Shown here: positions 17,274 to 25,241 of the stretch, piece after piece | How positions within the stretch are numbered: position 1 is the first letter of the stretch | Layout: the number at the start of each line of letters is the position of its first letter | Origin: Pararhodobacter zhoushanensis | GTDB taxonomy: Bacteria; Pseudomonadota; Alphaproteobacteria; Rhodobacterales; Rhodobacteraceae | Assembly (NCBI RefSeq): GCF_025949695.1 | Contig: NZ_JAPDFL010000001.1 | Location: 3,413,501-3,477,500, forward strand | DNA: 64,000 bases | Direction: 5' to 3' | Notes under the pieces: model-generated | The model's database searches: none | What the model was told of the DNA's origin: nothing | What the model saw: the letters and a program-made list of their open reading frames with translations, nothing else | Program-made: the position numbers and the translations under genes

Positions 17274-17299
17274 AAGGGCCCATCGCAAGATGGGCCCTT
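17274..17299 (+). terminator. tRNA-Asn terminator
   Basis: Perfect 11-bp stem AAGGGCCCATC (17274-17284) and GATGGGCCCTT (17289-17299) with a stable GCAA tetraloop, followed by the moderately T-rich GTCATTTC. It lies 27 bases after the tRNA. Confidence 0.8.
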
Positions 17300-17679
17300 G
17301 TCATTTCTGGATGCGCTCGCCAGCCCCCTGCGTTCAACATCCGTCCGTGGGATACGAGCCTGCGGTATCGCCATTTTTCGGCAAAGGGTTCGATCAATCC
17401 TGACCGCCGCGCCGCGATGGCTTTACCCCGGTCAACCGCTTCCTCTTTCGGGCGCACCGGCACGTGGGCACTCTACGGCCGCGGTCAGACAGACCAGATC
17501 GAAACCATCGACCAGCGCCTTCACCGCGCGCAGATCATGCCGCCAAATCTTGTGTATCAGGTAACGACGCCGCTTTCCGGCACATCCCGAACAGACTAGA
17601 AAAGCTTGTGATCAGGCGACAAAGCCTTTGCGCGAGACCTCTCGTTGATCGCCAATTTGTCCACATCGCCCTTTTCCCT
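17300..17679. other. Intergenic region with a degenerate copy of the tRNA-Asn T arm
   Basis: About 380 bases without a supported gene. At 17387-17408 it contains GGTTCGATC followed by CCTGACCGCCG, resembling the tRNA 3' end (GGTTCGATC, CCTACCGCCG) but with four extra bases before CCT and a G between CCT and ACCGCCG. On the minus strand a start-less reading frame (about 17440-17590, with RYLIHKIWRHDLRAVKALVD) looks protein-like but is unrecognised and ends at a TGA. This could be the scar of an element once integrated at the tRNA. There is no integrase gene. Confidence 0.4.
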
Positions 17680-18414
17680 TTACCGAAACAAGAAACTGTC
17701 CGGCTGTTCGGCATCGAGGAAAAACTGAGCCATATCCGCTTCAGGAGGCAGACCGAAGTTCACGCCGACGGTACGAACCACATCGCGCAGACCGTCCTGG
17801 AGCGTTTCACGCAAGAGGCTGCGCACATAAGAATCTTCAAGCGCGATCTGCATGAAATTGCGAATTTCATCCAGATTCACCACGGGCTTCGGGTCACCAA
17901 AGTATCGAGAAAACTGTCGCGAGCCACTCAGTGCAGAGAGGACGGTTCCCTGCAGGTAGTCGGGTGAAATATCCGACTTCATAATGAAATCCTGGCACCC
18001 GTTTTTCATCGCGCTCACGGCGATGCGTTGATCGGCCTGCCCCGATATCATGATGGAAACGGCCCCGGACTGGCTTTTGTGGTTGCGAATGACGTCAAGT
18101 GCAGAAAGACCATCCGATCCCGGCATCTTGTAATCGATAAGAAACAGATCAAAATTCTGCCGATCCAAGCATTCCTTCAAGCCCTGAACAGATGTCGCTT
18201 CTTCGATGCGCAGCTTCAAATCGAGACCATTTCCCATCCGACAGATACGTTTGCGATCAAAGCTGCTGTCGTCCAGCACGAGTGTGCGAATTTCCGGCAG
18301 TTTCGCCAAGTCGACAGAGGAGAATTCAGGTGATTTTGGCGCCACGTTGATTTCCCCCTCTCGGTCAGTCTTCGCCTCGACTCTGTGCAAAATGTCCTTA
18401 GAAACCGTAAACAT
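17680..18414 (-). CDS. Response regulator with receiver domain and uncharacterised C-terminus
   Basis: 244 residues from the ATG at 18414; a TTG 30 bases upstream is also possible. A receiver domain spans ~43-165: acidic pair LDDSS, phospho-acceptor Asp94 in LFLIDYKMPG, Ser in MISGQAD, and Lys in FIMKSDIS (conserved lysine). The last ~75 residues (NFMQIALEDSYVRSLLRETLQDGLRDVV...) are helical and match no DNA-binding or GGDEF domain I know. It follows a histidine kinase by 57 bases and closes the stressosome gene set, so it is the likely output. Codon use is visibly less GC-biased than in neighbouring housekeeping genes. Confidence 0.85.
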   Translation of the reverse strand: MFTVSKDILHRVEAKTDREGEINVAPKSPEFSSVDLAKLPEIRTLVLDDSSFDRKRICRMGNGLDLKLRIEEATSVQGLKECLDRQNFDLFLIDYKMPGSDGLSALDVIRNHKSQSGAVSIMISGQADQRIAVSAMKNGCQDFIMKSDISPDYLQGTVLSALSGSRQFSRYFGDPKPVVNLDEIRNFMQIALEDSYVRSLLRETLQDGLRDVVRTVGVNFGLPPEADMAQFFLDAEQPDSFLFR

Positions 18415-18471
18415 GTCCGCCGGCCGCCACGAGGCGCTGTCCAACGGTCGAACAAATCTTTCGAAAATCCG

Positions 18472-19209
18472 CTACGTTTCTTCGCACCCATGGTCGGGAA
18501 ACCATAGCTTGAAGCCCACACCACGCCCGTCTGGCTGATCAACCCAGGCAAGGTGACCACCATGGACTTTCAAGATCTTATGGACATGCGCCAAGCCCAT
18601 GCCGCTTCCTTCCACCTCATCGCGCGACTTCAATGTTGTCATTGCGTGAAATATCCGTTCGCGGAATTCAGGCCGGACGCCGGGACCATCGTCGCGAAAG
18701 GACAGCACTGTTCCGCCGCCTTCTGATCCGGATTCGATCCAGATATGGTGCATGTCAGCATCGCGGTGGCGCACGGCGTTGGACAGCAAGGCACCCAGCA
18801 AGGTCAAAAGGTCCCGATCGCAGATGTCTATCGTCGGCGTCTCCAAGGCCACATTCATTTGAACATCGTGGGGAATTGGTTGGTCGGCACAAACAGTGGC
18901 AACCGCCGCCGCCAAATCACTTCTGCCGGTTTTTTGTCCTCGACCGATACGCGAATAGACCAGAAGATCGGAAAGCATCTGATCCAACCGTTTGGCATGG
19001 ACATTCAAAAGTTCAAGATTCTCGCCCAGCGTGCCCTTGATGCTGTGTCCGGCCGCCTCAAGATCCTCTGCAATCCATTGTGGCACCTCGATCAAGGCGC
19101 GGATGGAATTCTTCAGATCATGGCTGATCACATAGGCGAAATCGTCGTCGTCCCCGCTCGCATTGGCGAGCGGTCCGGTCCCAGAGCTGACGCTCGATTG
19201 ACTGTGCAC
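18472..19209 (-). CDS. Small cytoplasmic histidine kinase without sensor domain
   Basis: 245 residues, starting at a GTG (19207-19209) with GAAGAAGG upstream. There is no transmembrane segment and only ~25 residues before the HisKA box FAYVISHDLKNSIRAL (His30). HATPase_c follows with N box LLGALLSNAVRH, G1 SFRDDGPGV, and G2 GSGMGLAHVHKIL. With no sensory part, it must get its signal from a partner, most likely the upstream stressosome proteins or the other kinase. The response regulator lies directly downstream. Confidence 0.88.
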   Translation of the reverse strand: MHSQSSVSSGTGPLANASGDDDDFAYVISHDLKNSIRALIEVPQWIAEDLEAAGHSIKGTLGENLELLNVHAKRLDQMLSDLLVYSRIGRGQKTGRSDLAAAVATVCADQPIPHDVQMNVALETPTIDICDRDLLTLLGALLSNAVRHRDADMHHIWIESGSEGGGTVLSFRDDGPGVRPEFRERIFHAMTTLKSRDEVEGSGMGLAHVHKILKVHGGHLAWVDQPDGRGVGFKLWFPDHGCEET

Positions 19210-19465
19210 GGTCGAAACCTTCTTCGAGATCTCGCCCCGGTATACGCTGAAAAGCGCTACGAAACCGTTAAGGCAAGTTGCGCACGAACCGCGCAGCGGT
19301 TTGATTAAGCCGCTCGCCCTGCGAGTCGCGCGGCCCCGGCGGTTCAGCTACGGCCTCCAGTCATTCAAACCGTTTCAGGGGCGGCGTTGAAGAACCCGTT
19401 GATAGCGTTTTTGGCCGAAGCTTTCGTCATCTGTCGACATTGCTGTTCGGATTATCGGCGCAGAT

Positions 19466-20671
19466 TCAGTCTACAAATCTTTTCAACGCAATGGAAAAGG
19501 AGCTTCCGACACCTTGTCGTGACGTAAGACTGAGTTCGCCGCCCAGATTGGCCGCGATTCGTTTGCACAGGGCAAGCCCGATGCCGCTTCCCGGATAGGT
19601 GTCATAGGTATGCAGGCGCTGAAACAGGGTAAAGATCCGCTCAAAATGTTGCGGAGCTATGCCGATGCCGTTGTCACTGACGGTCACCCGGACTCGCGTG
19701 GGCTGGATCTTTGCCGTGATCAGGACGCGCGGTGGCCGACCGGGAGAGCAATACTTTATCGCGTTTGAAATCAGGTTTTGAAACAAAAGCTTGACCTGCA
19801 TCGGGTCACCCATGATCGACGGAACATCGGCCATTGTGATTGTCGCCCCCGACCGGATGATGTCGAAACGCAGATCCTCCAGTATATCGTGCAGCACGCC
19901 GTTAAGATCGACCCGCCCGAGCGGCGCCTGATGATCGAGGCAACGCGAATACGCCAGAACGTCATCGACCAGCCTGCCCATTCGCACGGAAGTCATGCGG
20001 ATCAGCGCCAGAAGTTCTGCCGCATCCGTATCGAGGTGCTCGCCCAGGGAAATTTCCAGCTCATCGGAGAGCATGGTGATGGTGTTGGAGGGCGATTTCA
20101 GATCATGCGATATCGCGTAAGTAAACTCGGCCTGCTCACGGTTTGCCTGGCGCAAATGGTCTAACGTCTTGTCCAGGACTTCGGTTTTTTTCAACAAATC
20201 GCGCGTTCGGTCAGCGACGAGCTTGTCGAGCGTGTCCCGCTGGGCGGCCAGTTGAGCCGACGCCTGTCGCAGTTCGGCCTCTGCCTTCTGGCGGTCGGCG
20301 ACCTCTTGCAGCAGCCGCGGGACGGTCGTTTTGTAGCCCTTCAGGGCCATGTCATACACGGACAGAAACTCGACCACGAAACTCTCGATCTGGTCGCGGC
20401 ACTGTTGTGAATGACCGTGGTCGACCAGAAGCGCTTGCGATGCAGAGAAGTGTATATCCATGATTTCCGTTAGTTGGATATCCTCAGGCAGGGCTTCACG
20501 CGCCAGGGAATAGGCCGCCATCAAACCCGCTTCGCTGTCCTCTTCAACGCATCTGCGCAACGCCTCCTCATACCGCCGGGCTATGGTCTGCGGCTCGGTG
20601 CCTGCTGGATGGTGGTGCGCCGAGTCCGTCGCGTCCGCAGAAGTCTGGTGTGGGGGCTGTGACTTTGTCAT
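19466..20671 (-). CDS. Cytoplasmic histidine kinase with an RsbU-like N-terminal domain
   Basis: 401 residues, starting 4 bases inside the end of rsbX (ATGA overlap). Residues ~28-120 (ARRYEEALRRCVEEDSEAGLMAAYSLAREAL...) resemble the N-terminal dimerisation domain of RsbU, the part bound by RsbT in Bacillus. A coiled coil (~125-180) leads to HisKA (FTYAISHDLKSPSNTI, His189) and HATPase_c (N box LISNAIKYC, G1 VSDNGIGI, G2 GSGIGLALCKRIA). The layout suggests that RsbT, released from the stressosome, binds this kinase instead of an RsbU phosphatase. That is inference from domain similarity and gene order. 256 bases without a gene separate it from the next kinase. Confidence 0.85.
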   Translation of the reverse strand: MTKSQPPHQTSADATDSAHHHPAGTEPQTIARRYEEALRRCVEEDSEAGLMAAYSLAREALPEDIQLTEIMDIHFSASQALLVDHGHSQQCRDQIESFVVEFLSVYDMALKGYKTTVPRLLQEVADRQKAEAELRQASAQLAAQRDTLDKLVADRTRDLLKKTEVLDKTLDHLRQANREQAEFTYAISHDLKSPSNTITMLSDELEISLGEHLDTDAAELLALIRMTSVRMGRLVDDVLAYSRCLDHQAPLGRVDLNGVLHDILEDLRFDIIRSGATITMADVPSIMGDPMQVKLLFQNLISNAIKYCSPGRPPRVLITAKIQPTRVRVTVSDNGIGIAPQHFERIFTLFQRLHTYDTYPGSGIGLALCKRIAANLGGELSLTSRQGVGSSFSIALKRFVD

Positions 20672-21279
20672 TGCAGGGCCCTCAGCTCGATCACCAGAAC
20701 GAGGGAATCATCGTCGGGGCGGCGGAACGCGGGCAGGATCTGCTCGGCTGCCGCCGCGGCCGTCACGTCGGGTGAGATGTCTTGCGCGAACTCACGCCGC
20801 ACGCCGTCGGTTGTCAGCACGATCAGCGAACCGGGCCTGAGCAACTGCGATTGCGGTGCGACGCCGTTGAAGGTGAGGCCCAGCGTGCCGCCGATCCGGG
20901 TAAGTCCGCCCTCCGGTGTCCGACCGCCATCCGCGTGACCAAACAGCGTGCCGTCAACATCGCCCACCGCGGCCCATGTCATCATGCCCGTCTCATCATT
21001 GATCCTGATCAGGGCCAGCGCGGCGCCGCGGCCGCGTTTGAGCGCCTGATGGCAACGCTGAAAATCCGCCTCCAGATGCCCGGTCGATGCGTCTAGCGTT
21101 TTCAGACACAGTTCGGTTGTCTCGGCCGCCTTGTGCCCACTCCCCGAGCCATCGGCGACGGCGAACAACAGACCATCCGGTTGGCGCCAGATGCCATAGC
21201 CATCACCGCTGGGCTCATGCGGTTTCTTGGCGAAGGACGTCACCGCCCAGTTGAGCATCAAACCGCAGCCGGCAAGCAT
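20668..21279 (-). CDS. rsbX: RsbX-like PP2C phosphatase
   Basis: 203 residues from the ATG at 21279 (G-rich ribosome-binding site GGGGG); an ATG at 21309 would overlap rsbT and has no site. FAVADGSGSGHKAAETTELC is the metal-binding PP2C/SpoIIE-like motif and parallels the VADGLGSG motif of B. subtilis RsbX. RGRGAALALIRINDETGMMTWAAVGDV and IVLTTDGVRREF complete the fold. RsbX resets the stressosome by dephosphorylating RsbR and RsbS. Position after rsbRST supports this. Confidence 0.88.
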   Translation of the reverse strand: MLAGCGLMLNWAVTSFAKKPHEPSGDGYGIWRQPDGLLFAVADGSGSGHKAAETTELCLKTLDASTGHLEADFQRCHQALKRGRGAALALIRINDETGMMTWAAVGDVDGTLFGHADGGRTPEGGLTRIGGTLGLTFNGVAPQSQLLRPGSLIVLTTDGVRREFAQDISPDVTAAAAAEQILPAFRRPDDDSLVLVIELRALQ

Positions 21280-21296
21280 GATTTCGCCCCCGGCGT

Positions 21297-21713
21297 TCAA
21301 TGCAACCATTTGACAACCGTCACTTTGACGCCTTTGCCCGGCTCCGAGGCGATATGGAAGTCATCGACCATCCGCCGCGTCCCGGGCAGACCAAGCCCCA
21401 GTGATCTGGCGGTCGAAAACCCGTCAGTCATGGCGGCTTCCAGGTTTTCGATGCCCGGCCCGCTGTCCTTGGCGACAACGCGCAAGCCGCGCTTGCTGCC
21501 CCGGTTCACCAGCGACAGTTCGATCGTTCCGGTTTTGGCGTAGTTGACGATGTTGCGCGCCAGCTCGGAAATGGAGGTGGCGATCAGGGCCTGATCCGGT
21601 CGGCTGAAGCCCATATCGGCAGCGACCGTGCGCCCCTGTTGGCGGGCAGAGACAATATCGGCATCGGACGCAATCTGACAGGCCATGACGATATCGCTTT
21701 CAACCGTGTTCAT
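21297..21713 (-). CDS. rsbT: RsbT-like serine/threonine kinase (GHKL switch kinase)
   Basis: 138 residues. GHKL ATPase motifs: SELARNIVNYAKTG (N box), AKDSGPGIEN (G1) and SLGLGLPGTRRMVDDFHI (G2). This is the single-domain anti-sigma-type kinase. In Bacillus, RsbT is held in the stressosome, phosphorylates RsbR and RsbS on signal, and leaves to activate its partner. It overlaps the rsbS stop by 4 bases, indicating translational coupling. Confidence 0.93.
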   Translation of the reverse strand: MNTVESDIVMACQIASDADIVSARQQGRTVAADMGFSRPDQALIATSISELARNIVNYAKTGTIELSLVNRGSKRGLRVVAKDSGPGIENLEAAMTDGFSTARSLGLGLPGTRRMVDDFHIASEPGKGVKVTVVKWLH

Positions 21714-22072
21714 GGCACGTGCCTTGGGCCCAGCAACGCCATGCCTGCATCAAGGTCCAGCGCCGTGGCGACCTTCGGCAGCGACAGGCCCAACAGCACC
21801 ATCGACAGGGCCACATCGGCCTGTATGCCGACGATCACGGTCTTTGCCCCGCGCAACTGGATCGCGGCGGCAATATCGGACAATGTCCGCGTGCCAAAAC
21901 TGTCGAGCACGTCCAGCGCGCTCACATCAATGACGACCCCTGTGGCATTGACCGAGAACACCTTGTCCAACAGGTCCTGTTGCAAATTCAGCAGGTCGCT
22001 GTCTGACAGCGCATCCTGAACCGACACGATCAGCACCTTTCCTTGCTGCAAAATCGGCACACGGATGGTCAT
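21710..22072 (-). CDS. rsbS: RsbS-like STAS scaffold protein
   Basis: 120 residues, a single STAS domain. VIDVSALDVLDSFGTRTLSD aligns with the RsbS phosphorylation segment of B. subtilis; the phospho-acceptor is Ser58 (LDSF). The end, ATALDLDAGMALL, also parallels RsbS. It would form the core of the stressosome with RsbR and be phosphorylated by RsbT. It starts 3 bases after the rsbR stop. Confidence 0.93.
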   Translation of the reverse strand: MTIRVPILQQGKVLIVSVQDALSDSDLLNLQQDLLDKVFSVNATGVVIDVSALDVLDSFGTRTLSDIAAAIQLRGAKTVIVGIQADVALSMVLLGLSLPKVATALDLDAGMALLGPRHVP

Positions 22073-22075
22073 GCT

Positions 22076-22990
22076 CTACCTCGCCAGGATCGCTTCGGCT
22101 TCGATGATGCCGGATTCCAGATCGCCGGCGGTGTTCAGATCAGCCCCGATCACACCGATCTTGACCAAAGACTGCGCCACATCTGACGAGACCCCGGTCA
22201 GGATCGAGCGCGCGCCCATCAACCGGGCGGCCTGCATGGACTGGATCAGGTGGTTGGCCACCGAGCTGTCCACGTCGGCCACCCCGGTAATGTCGAGCAC
22301 CACCGCGCGGGCATGAAACTGGCGAATGCCTTCGAGCAGCGACACGGTCAGGCTGCGCGCCCGGGACCGGTCCAGCATCCCGACGACCGGGATCAACAGC
22401 AGCCCCTGCTTGAGCTTGAGCACCGGCGTGGGCAGTTCGCTCATCAGGCGTTGTTGCCGCTCGATCGTTGCTTCGCGCGTCTCGACATAGGTTTCGAGCG
22501 CCAGCGCCATGTCGAAATGGGCGATCTTGGCCAGCGACAGGAACAGCCGGAAGGCCGTCGCCGGGTCTTCGGCCATCATGTCGCCGATCAGGGTGCCCAG
22601 CCGATGCAGATAATAGGCGTAAGAGCCGATATAGAGCGTGGGGGTGATCCCCGCCACTTCATGGATGCCGCCGATGCGGCGACGGTCGGCAACGTAGGCA
22701 TCGTCAAATTCGGCCGAGATAAGGTCCGTAAAGTATTTTTTCTGCCCCGCCTTCACCTGCTCGATCTGACCTTTGGACGTGAATTTCTGTGCCGCGTTAT
22801 CAAAGCGCAGAATATGGGCATAGAATTCCTCAATGATCTGGTCGGCCACCTGATCGCTGATCGGACCAAGCCTTGCTGCCTGATCCCGGTCGACCTGCCC
22901 CAGATCGAACCACGCCAGCGCATCATGGGTGGCGTTGCTGGTCGCGCTGCTGTGATGAGCCCTGTGAGACCCGGAGAGGAGTTCATTCAT
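22076..22990 (-). CDS. rsbR: RsbR-like stressosome sensor with globin-type N-terminal domain
   Basis: 304 residues. Residues ~25-180 look like a globin-coupled-sensor/protoglobin fold: ISDQVADQIIEEFYAHIL, then RRRIGGIHEVAGITPTLYIGSYAYYL, where His110 is the expected proximal heme ligand. Residues ~188-300 form a STAS domain. The two RsbT target positions of B. subtilis RsbR (Thr171, Thr205) correspond here to Ser242 (DVDSSVANH) and Ser274 (VAQSLVKIG). Heme-globin RsbR proteins are known from Vibrio vulnificus and probably sense oxygen or redox. It is the first gene of the rsbRSTX-kinase set; the upstream 256 bases should hold the promoter. Confidence 0.9.
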   Translation of the reverse strand: MNELLSGSHRAHHSSATSNATHDALAWFDLGQVDRDQAARLGPISDQVADQIIEEFYAHILRFDNAAQKFTSKGQIEQVKAGQKKYFTDLISAEFDDAYVADRRRIGGIHEVAGITPTLYIGSYAYYLHRLGTLIGDMMAEDPATAFRLFLSLAKIAHFDMALALETYVETREATIERQQRLMSELPTPVLKLKQGLLLIPVVGMLDRSRARSLTVSLLEGIRQFHARAVVLDITGVADVDSSVANHLIQSMQAARLMGARSILTGVSSDVAQSLVKIGVIGADLNTAGDLESGIIEAEAILAR

Positions 22991-23246
22991 CTGCTGACCT
23001 GTCTTTGCCGAAAGCGTCGGTGCACGCCCAGAGATTAGACGCTGTTCATGAACACCCGCTTAATTCCGATCAGGGTCTGTCAGCGACCCTGCGCCCGGGC
23101 CGGTTCGTGTCACCCTGCCCCCTCCGCCCGCCCCGCCCATCGGCGTGCAGCCGCCATGTCGCCGCCGCGCTGGCGAAAATCGCGTGTACGCCGCGCGCCG
23201 GGCTGATACCGTCCAGTTCTTCCGACCGCTCACAGGTGAGTTCACC

Positions 23247-23822
23247 GTGTCTGACATTTTCGACGTCTTCACGCGCGGCCCGCTGGCCGCCCTGCGCGCG
23301 GCAGAGCTGTGCGAGACGTTGGTCAATGATGTTGCGTTCACACCGAAGATCTACCCCAGTTGGGACAGCGAGGCTGCGCAGGTCACCCTGACCGCGACAA
23401 GCGCCCGCGACGAGCTTGTGCAGATTGCCGGTGTCGTGACCGGGACACCGCGCTGGTTGACGCTCAATTTCGATCTTGGTTCCACGACCCTGCAGGTCGG
23501 GGACGTGCTGTGCCTGCTCATCGAGGGCAGCATGGACGTGGCAGCAGACCTCGCGCTCTTTCTGCGCAGCGCGACCGCGTGGGGCACGGAAGACACGGCA
23601 TGGCTGGACCCCTTGCGCCTGAGCGCCGAGAACGGCGTCACAGCCGCGTTTCACACGCTGGCGCCCTTTGACGCGATCTGCGCGAACGAGGGGTATCACA
23701 CCCTTGTCATCGACCTGCCGACCGCCGATTTCTCTCTGACTCTGCGCGCCATGCGGCTGTTTTGCATCCCGGCAAACCACGGGCTGGCAAGCGTCCCCTA
23801 TACCCTGTCCAGCGAGGCCTGA
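23247..23822 (+). CDS. Hypothetical protein
   Basis: 191 residues if started at the GTG at 23247, which has AGGTGAG upstream; the frame is open a further 34 codons, but that part is arginine-rich and unconvincing. The sequence (VSDIFDVFTRGPLAALRAAE...) is rich in beta-strand-like segments (PRWLTLNFDLG, QVGDVLCLLIEGSMDV, YHTLVIDLPTADFSLTLRAMRLF) and has no signal peptide or TM helix. I do not recognise the family. It lies at the head of the polysaccharide region and is divergent to rsbR, so a role in sugar modification is possible, but not shown. Confidence 0.7.
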   Translation: MSDIFDVFTRGPLAALRAAELCETLVNDVAFTPKIYPSWDSEAAQVTLTATSARDELVQIAGVVTGTPRWLTLNFDLGSTTLQVGDVLCLLIEGSMDVAADLALFLRSATAWGTEDTAWLDPLRLSAENGVTAAFHTLAPFDAICANEGYHTLVIDLPTADFSLTLRAMRLFCIPANHGLASVPYTLSSEA

Positions 23823-23918
23823 CATGGCCCCCTCAGCCGCACGCCATCGGGGATGGATTAAGCGAGTCGGATGTGTTTCAAGATATGATTGTCAGAATTT
23901 TGGTACGTTGATCTCTGG

Positions 23919-25235
23919 ATGAAACGAACACGCAGCGACACGCCGACATCGGCGCAACCGGCGGTTTTCTTCCTGGATACGCCGGGACGTGCCACCCTGA
24001 CCCGGATATGCGACGCGCTCGGACCGGGAACGCGGCAAGCGACATCGCTTGACGGGGCGCTCGACAAGGACGGTCCGGTGCTTGTTGTCACGCTGAACCC
24101 GGTCGACAGTCTGGCGCTGGCGCTCAGCACAAACCAAGACACGGCACAGGCCTGTCAGGACTGGCTGGCCACGCGCCGCGATCTGGCCGCGCGGCTTCGC
24201 AAGGCGCGCCGGCGCCTGACCCTGATCGACCTGAGCAGCCTGGCGCAACCCGAGGCCACCGCGCTGTGGTCCGAAATCGCGCATCGCTGCGGTCTTGGCG
24301 GCCCCGCTGCGGCACCCGCCATCGATCCGCCTGCCCTGCCCGATGCGGTCTTTCGCGCCGCAGCGCAGGCCCTGCTGCAAAGCGACGAGACGGTGACGGC
24401 GCTGATCGACGAACTCGCGGCCTGCACGCTGGCCCCCTCTACCCCCACCGATACCCTGAACACCGTCGTCAGCGCGCTGACGCAGCAGCGCGCGCTTGAG
24501 GCGCAGATCCGGCACTTGCAGGCAACCGTCGCGCGGCAGACCGAGGCCGACCGCAGCATTCGGGACAGCCACGACCAAGCCCGGTCAGAGATCGGGCAGT
24601 TGAAGAAAGACAGCGCCGGCCAGCGGGCCGCGCTGGAAAGAGCCCGCGAGGAACAACGACAGAGCGCCGCAGACCTTGAGGGCAAGTCCCGTGCGCTTGG
24701 CGATGCAATGGCGCAATCGGACCTGCTGACCCAACAATTGCTGCAGCTCGAAACAGCTCTCGTGCAAGCAAGCCGCGACAGCGACCAAGCCCGCGACCGC
24801 GTCACCGCGCTGGAAAAAGCACTGGCCCAACACCGCAAAGAGCTGACCCTGCACGCCGAGCGGGACCAGCAACTGCAGGCCGATGCCGCGCGCCACCGCG
24901 CCCAGGTCACGGCGTTGACGGACCGGCTGGCTGATCGGCTGATGCTCAAGGCAACGAACGAGGCGCTTGAACGCGCCCTGGTCGAGGCGCAGGACAGCGA
25001 ACGGCGCAGGATCGCACTGCTTTCCGCGCAGCTCCTTGCCGATTCAGCAGCCGCGCAGGTCAGCGCCGATGCCCTTGCTGCAACGCAGGCCGACCGTGAC
25101 AGCCTGCGCGACCGGTGCCGCGAACTGAGCGACGAGCTGACGCGCGTCTACGGTTCGGCTTCGTGGCGCGTGACAGGGTTGGCGCGCGCAGCGCGGCATC
25201 ACCTCGGGCCGAAATCGCCCGACGCAAAAGGCTGA
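23919..25235 (+). CDS. Coiled-coil protein with SWRVT motif, polysaccharide-associated
   Basis: 438 residues from the ATG at 23919 (no strong ribosome-binding site; a TTG lies 30 bases upstream). Residues ~10-125 form a compact domain (VFFLDTPGRATLTRICDALGPG...) reminiscent of sulfotransferase/glycosyltransferase-associated N-termini. Residues ~170-410 are heptad-rich (IRHLQATVARQTEADRSIRD..., LEKALAQHRKELTLHAERD). The C-terminus ends LTRVYGSASWRVTGLARAAR, a SxSWRxTxPxR-like motif common in coiled-coil proteins of LPS/capsule clusters. It probably scaffolds or gauges glycan synthesis. It overlaps nothing; the next gene starts 6 bases after its stop. Confidence 0.75.
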   Translation: MKRTRSDTPTSAQPAVFFLDTPGRATLTRICDALGPGTRQATSLDGALDKDGPVLVVTLNPVDSLALALSTNQDTAQACQDWLATRRDLAARLRKARRRLTLIDLSSLAQPEATALWSEIAHRCGLGGPAAAPAIDPPALPDAVFRAAAQALLQSDETVTALIDELAACTLAPSTPTDTLNTVVSALTQQRALEAQIRHLQATVARQTEADRSIRDSHDQARSEIGQLKKDSAGQRAALERAREEQRQSAADLEGKSRALGDAMAQSDLLTQQLLQLETALVQASRDSDQARDRVTALEKALAQHRKELTLHAERDQQLQADAARHRAQVTALTDRLADRLMLKATNEALERALVEAQDSERRRIALLSAQLLADSAAAQVSADALAATQADRDSLRDRCRELSDELTRVYGSASWRVTGLARAARHHLGPKSPDAKG

Positions 25236-25241
25236 TCGCCG

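Noticed and set aside
17417..17967. Small frames after tRNA-Asn on the plus strand
   Set aside because: They run into the antisense of the response regulator and show no protein-like pattern. The minus-strand remnant near 17440-17590 has no start and is too short to name.
17680..22990. A sigma factor or RsbV/RsbW switch within the stressosome region
   Set aside because: All frames on both strands in 17300-23250 were considered; no sigma factor, RsbW or RsbU phosphatase is present.
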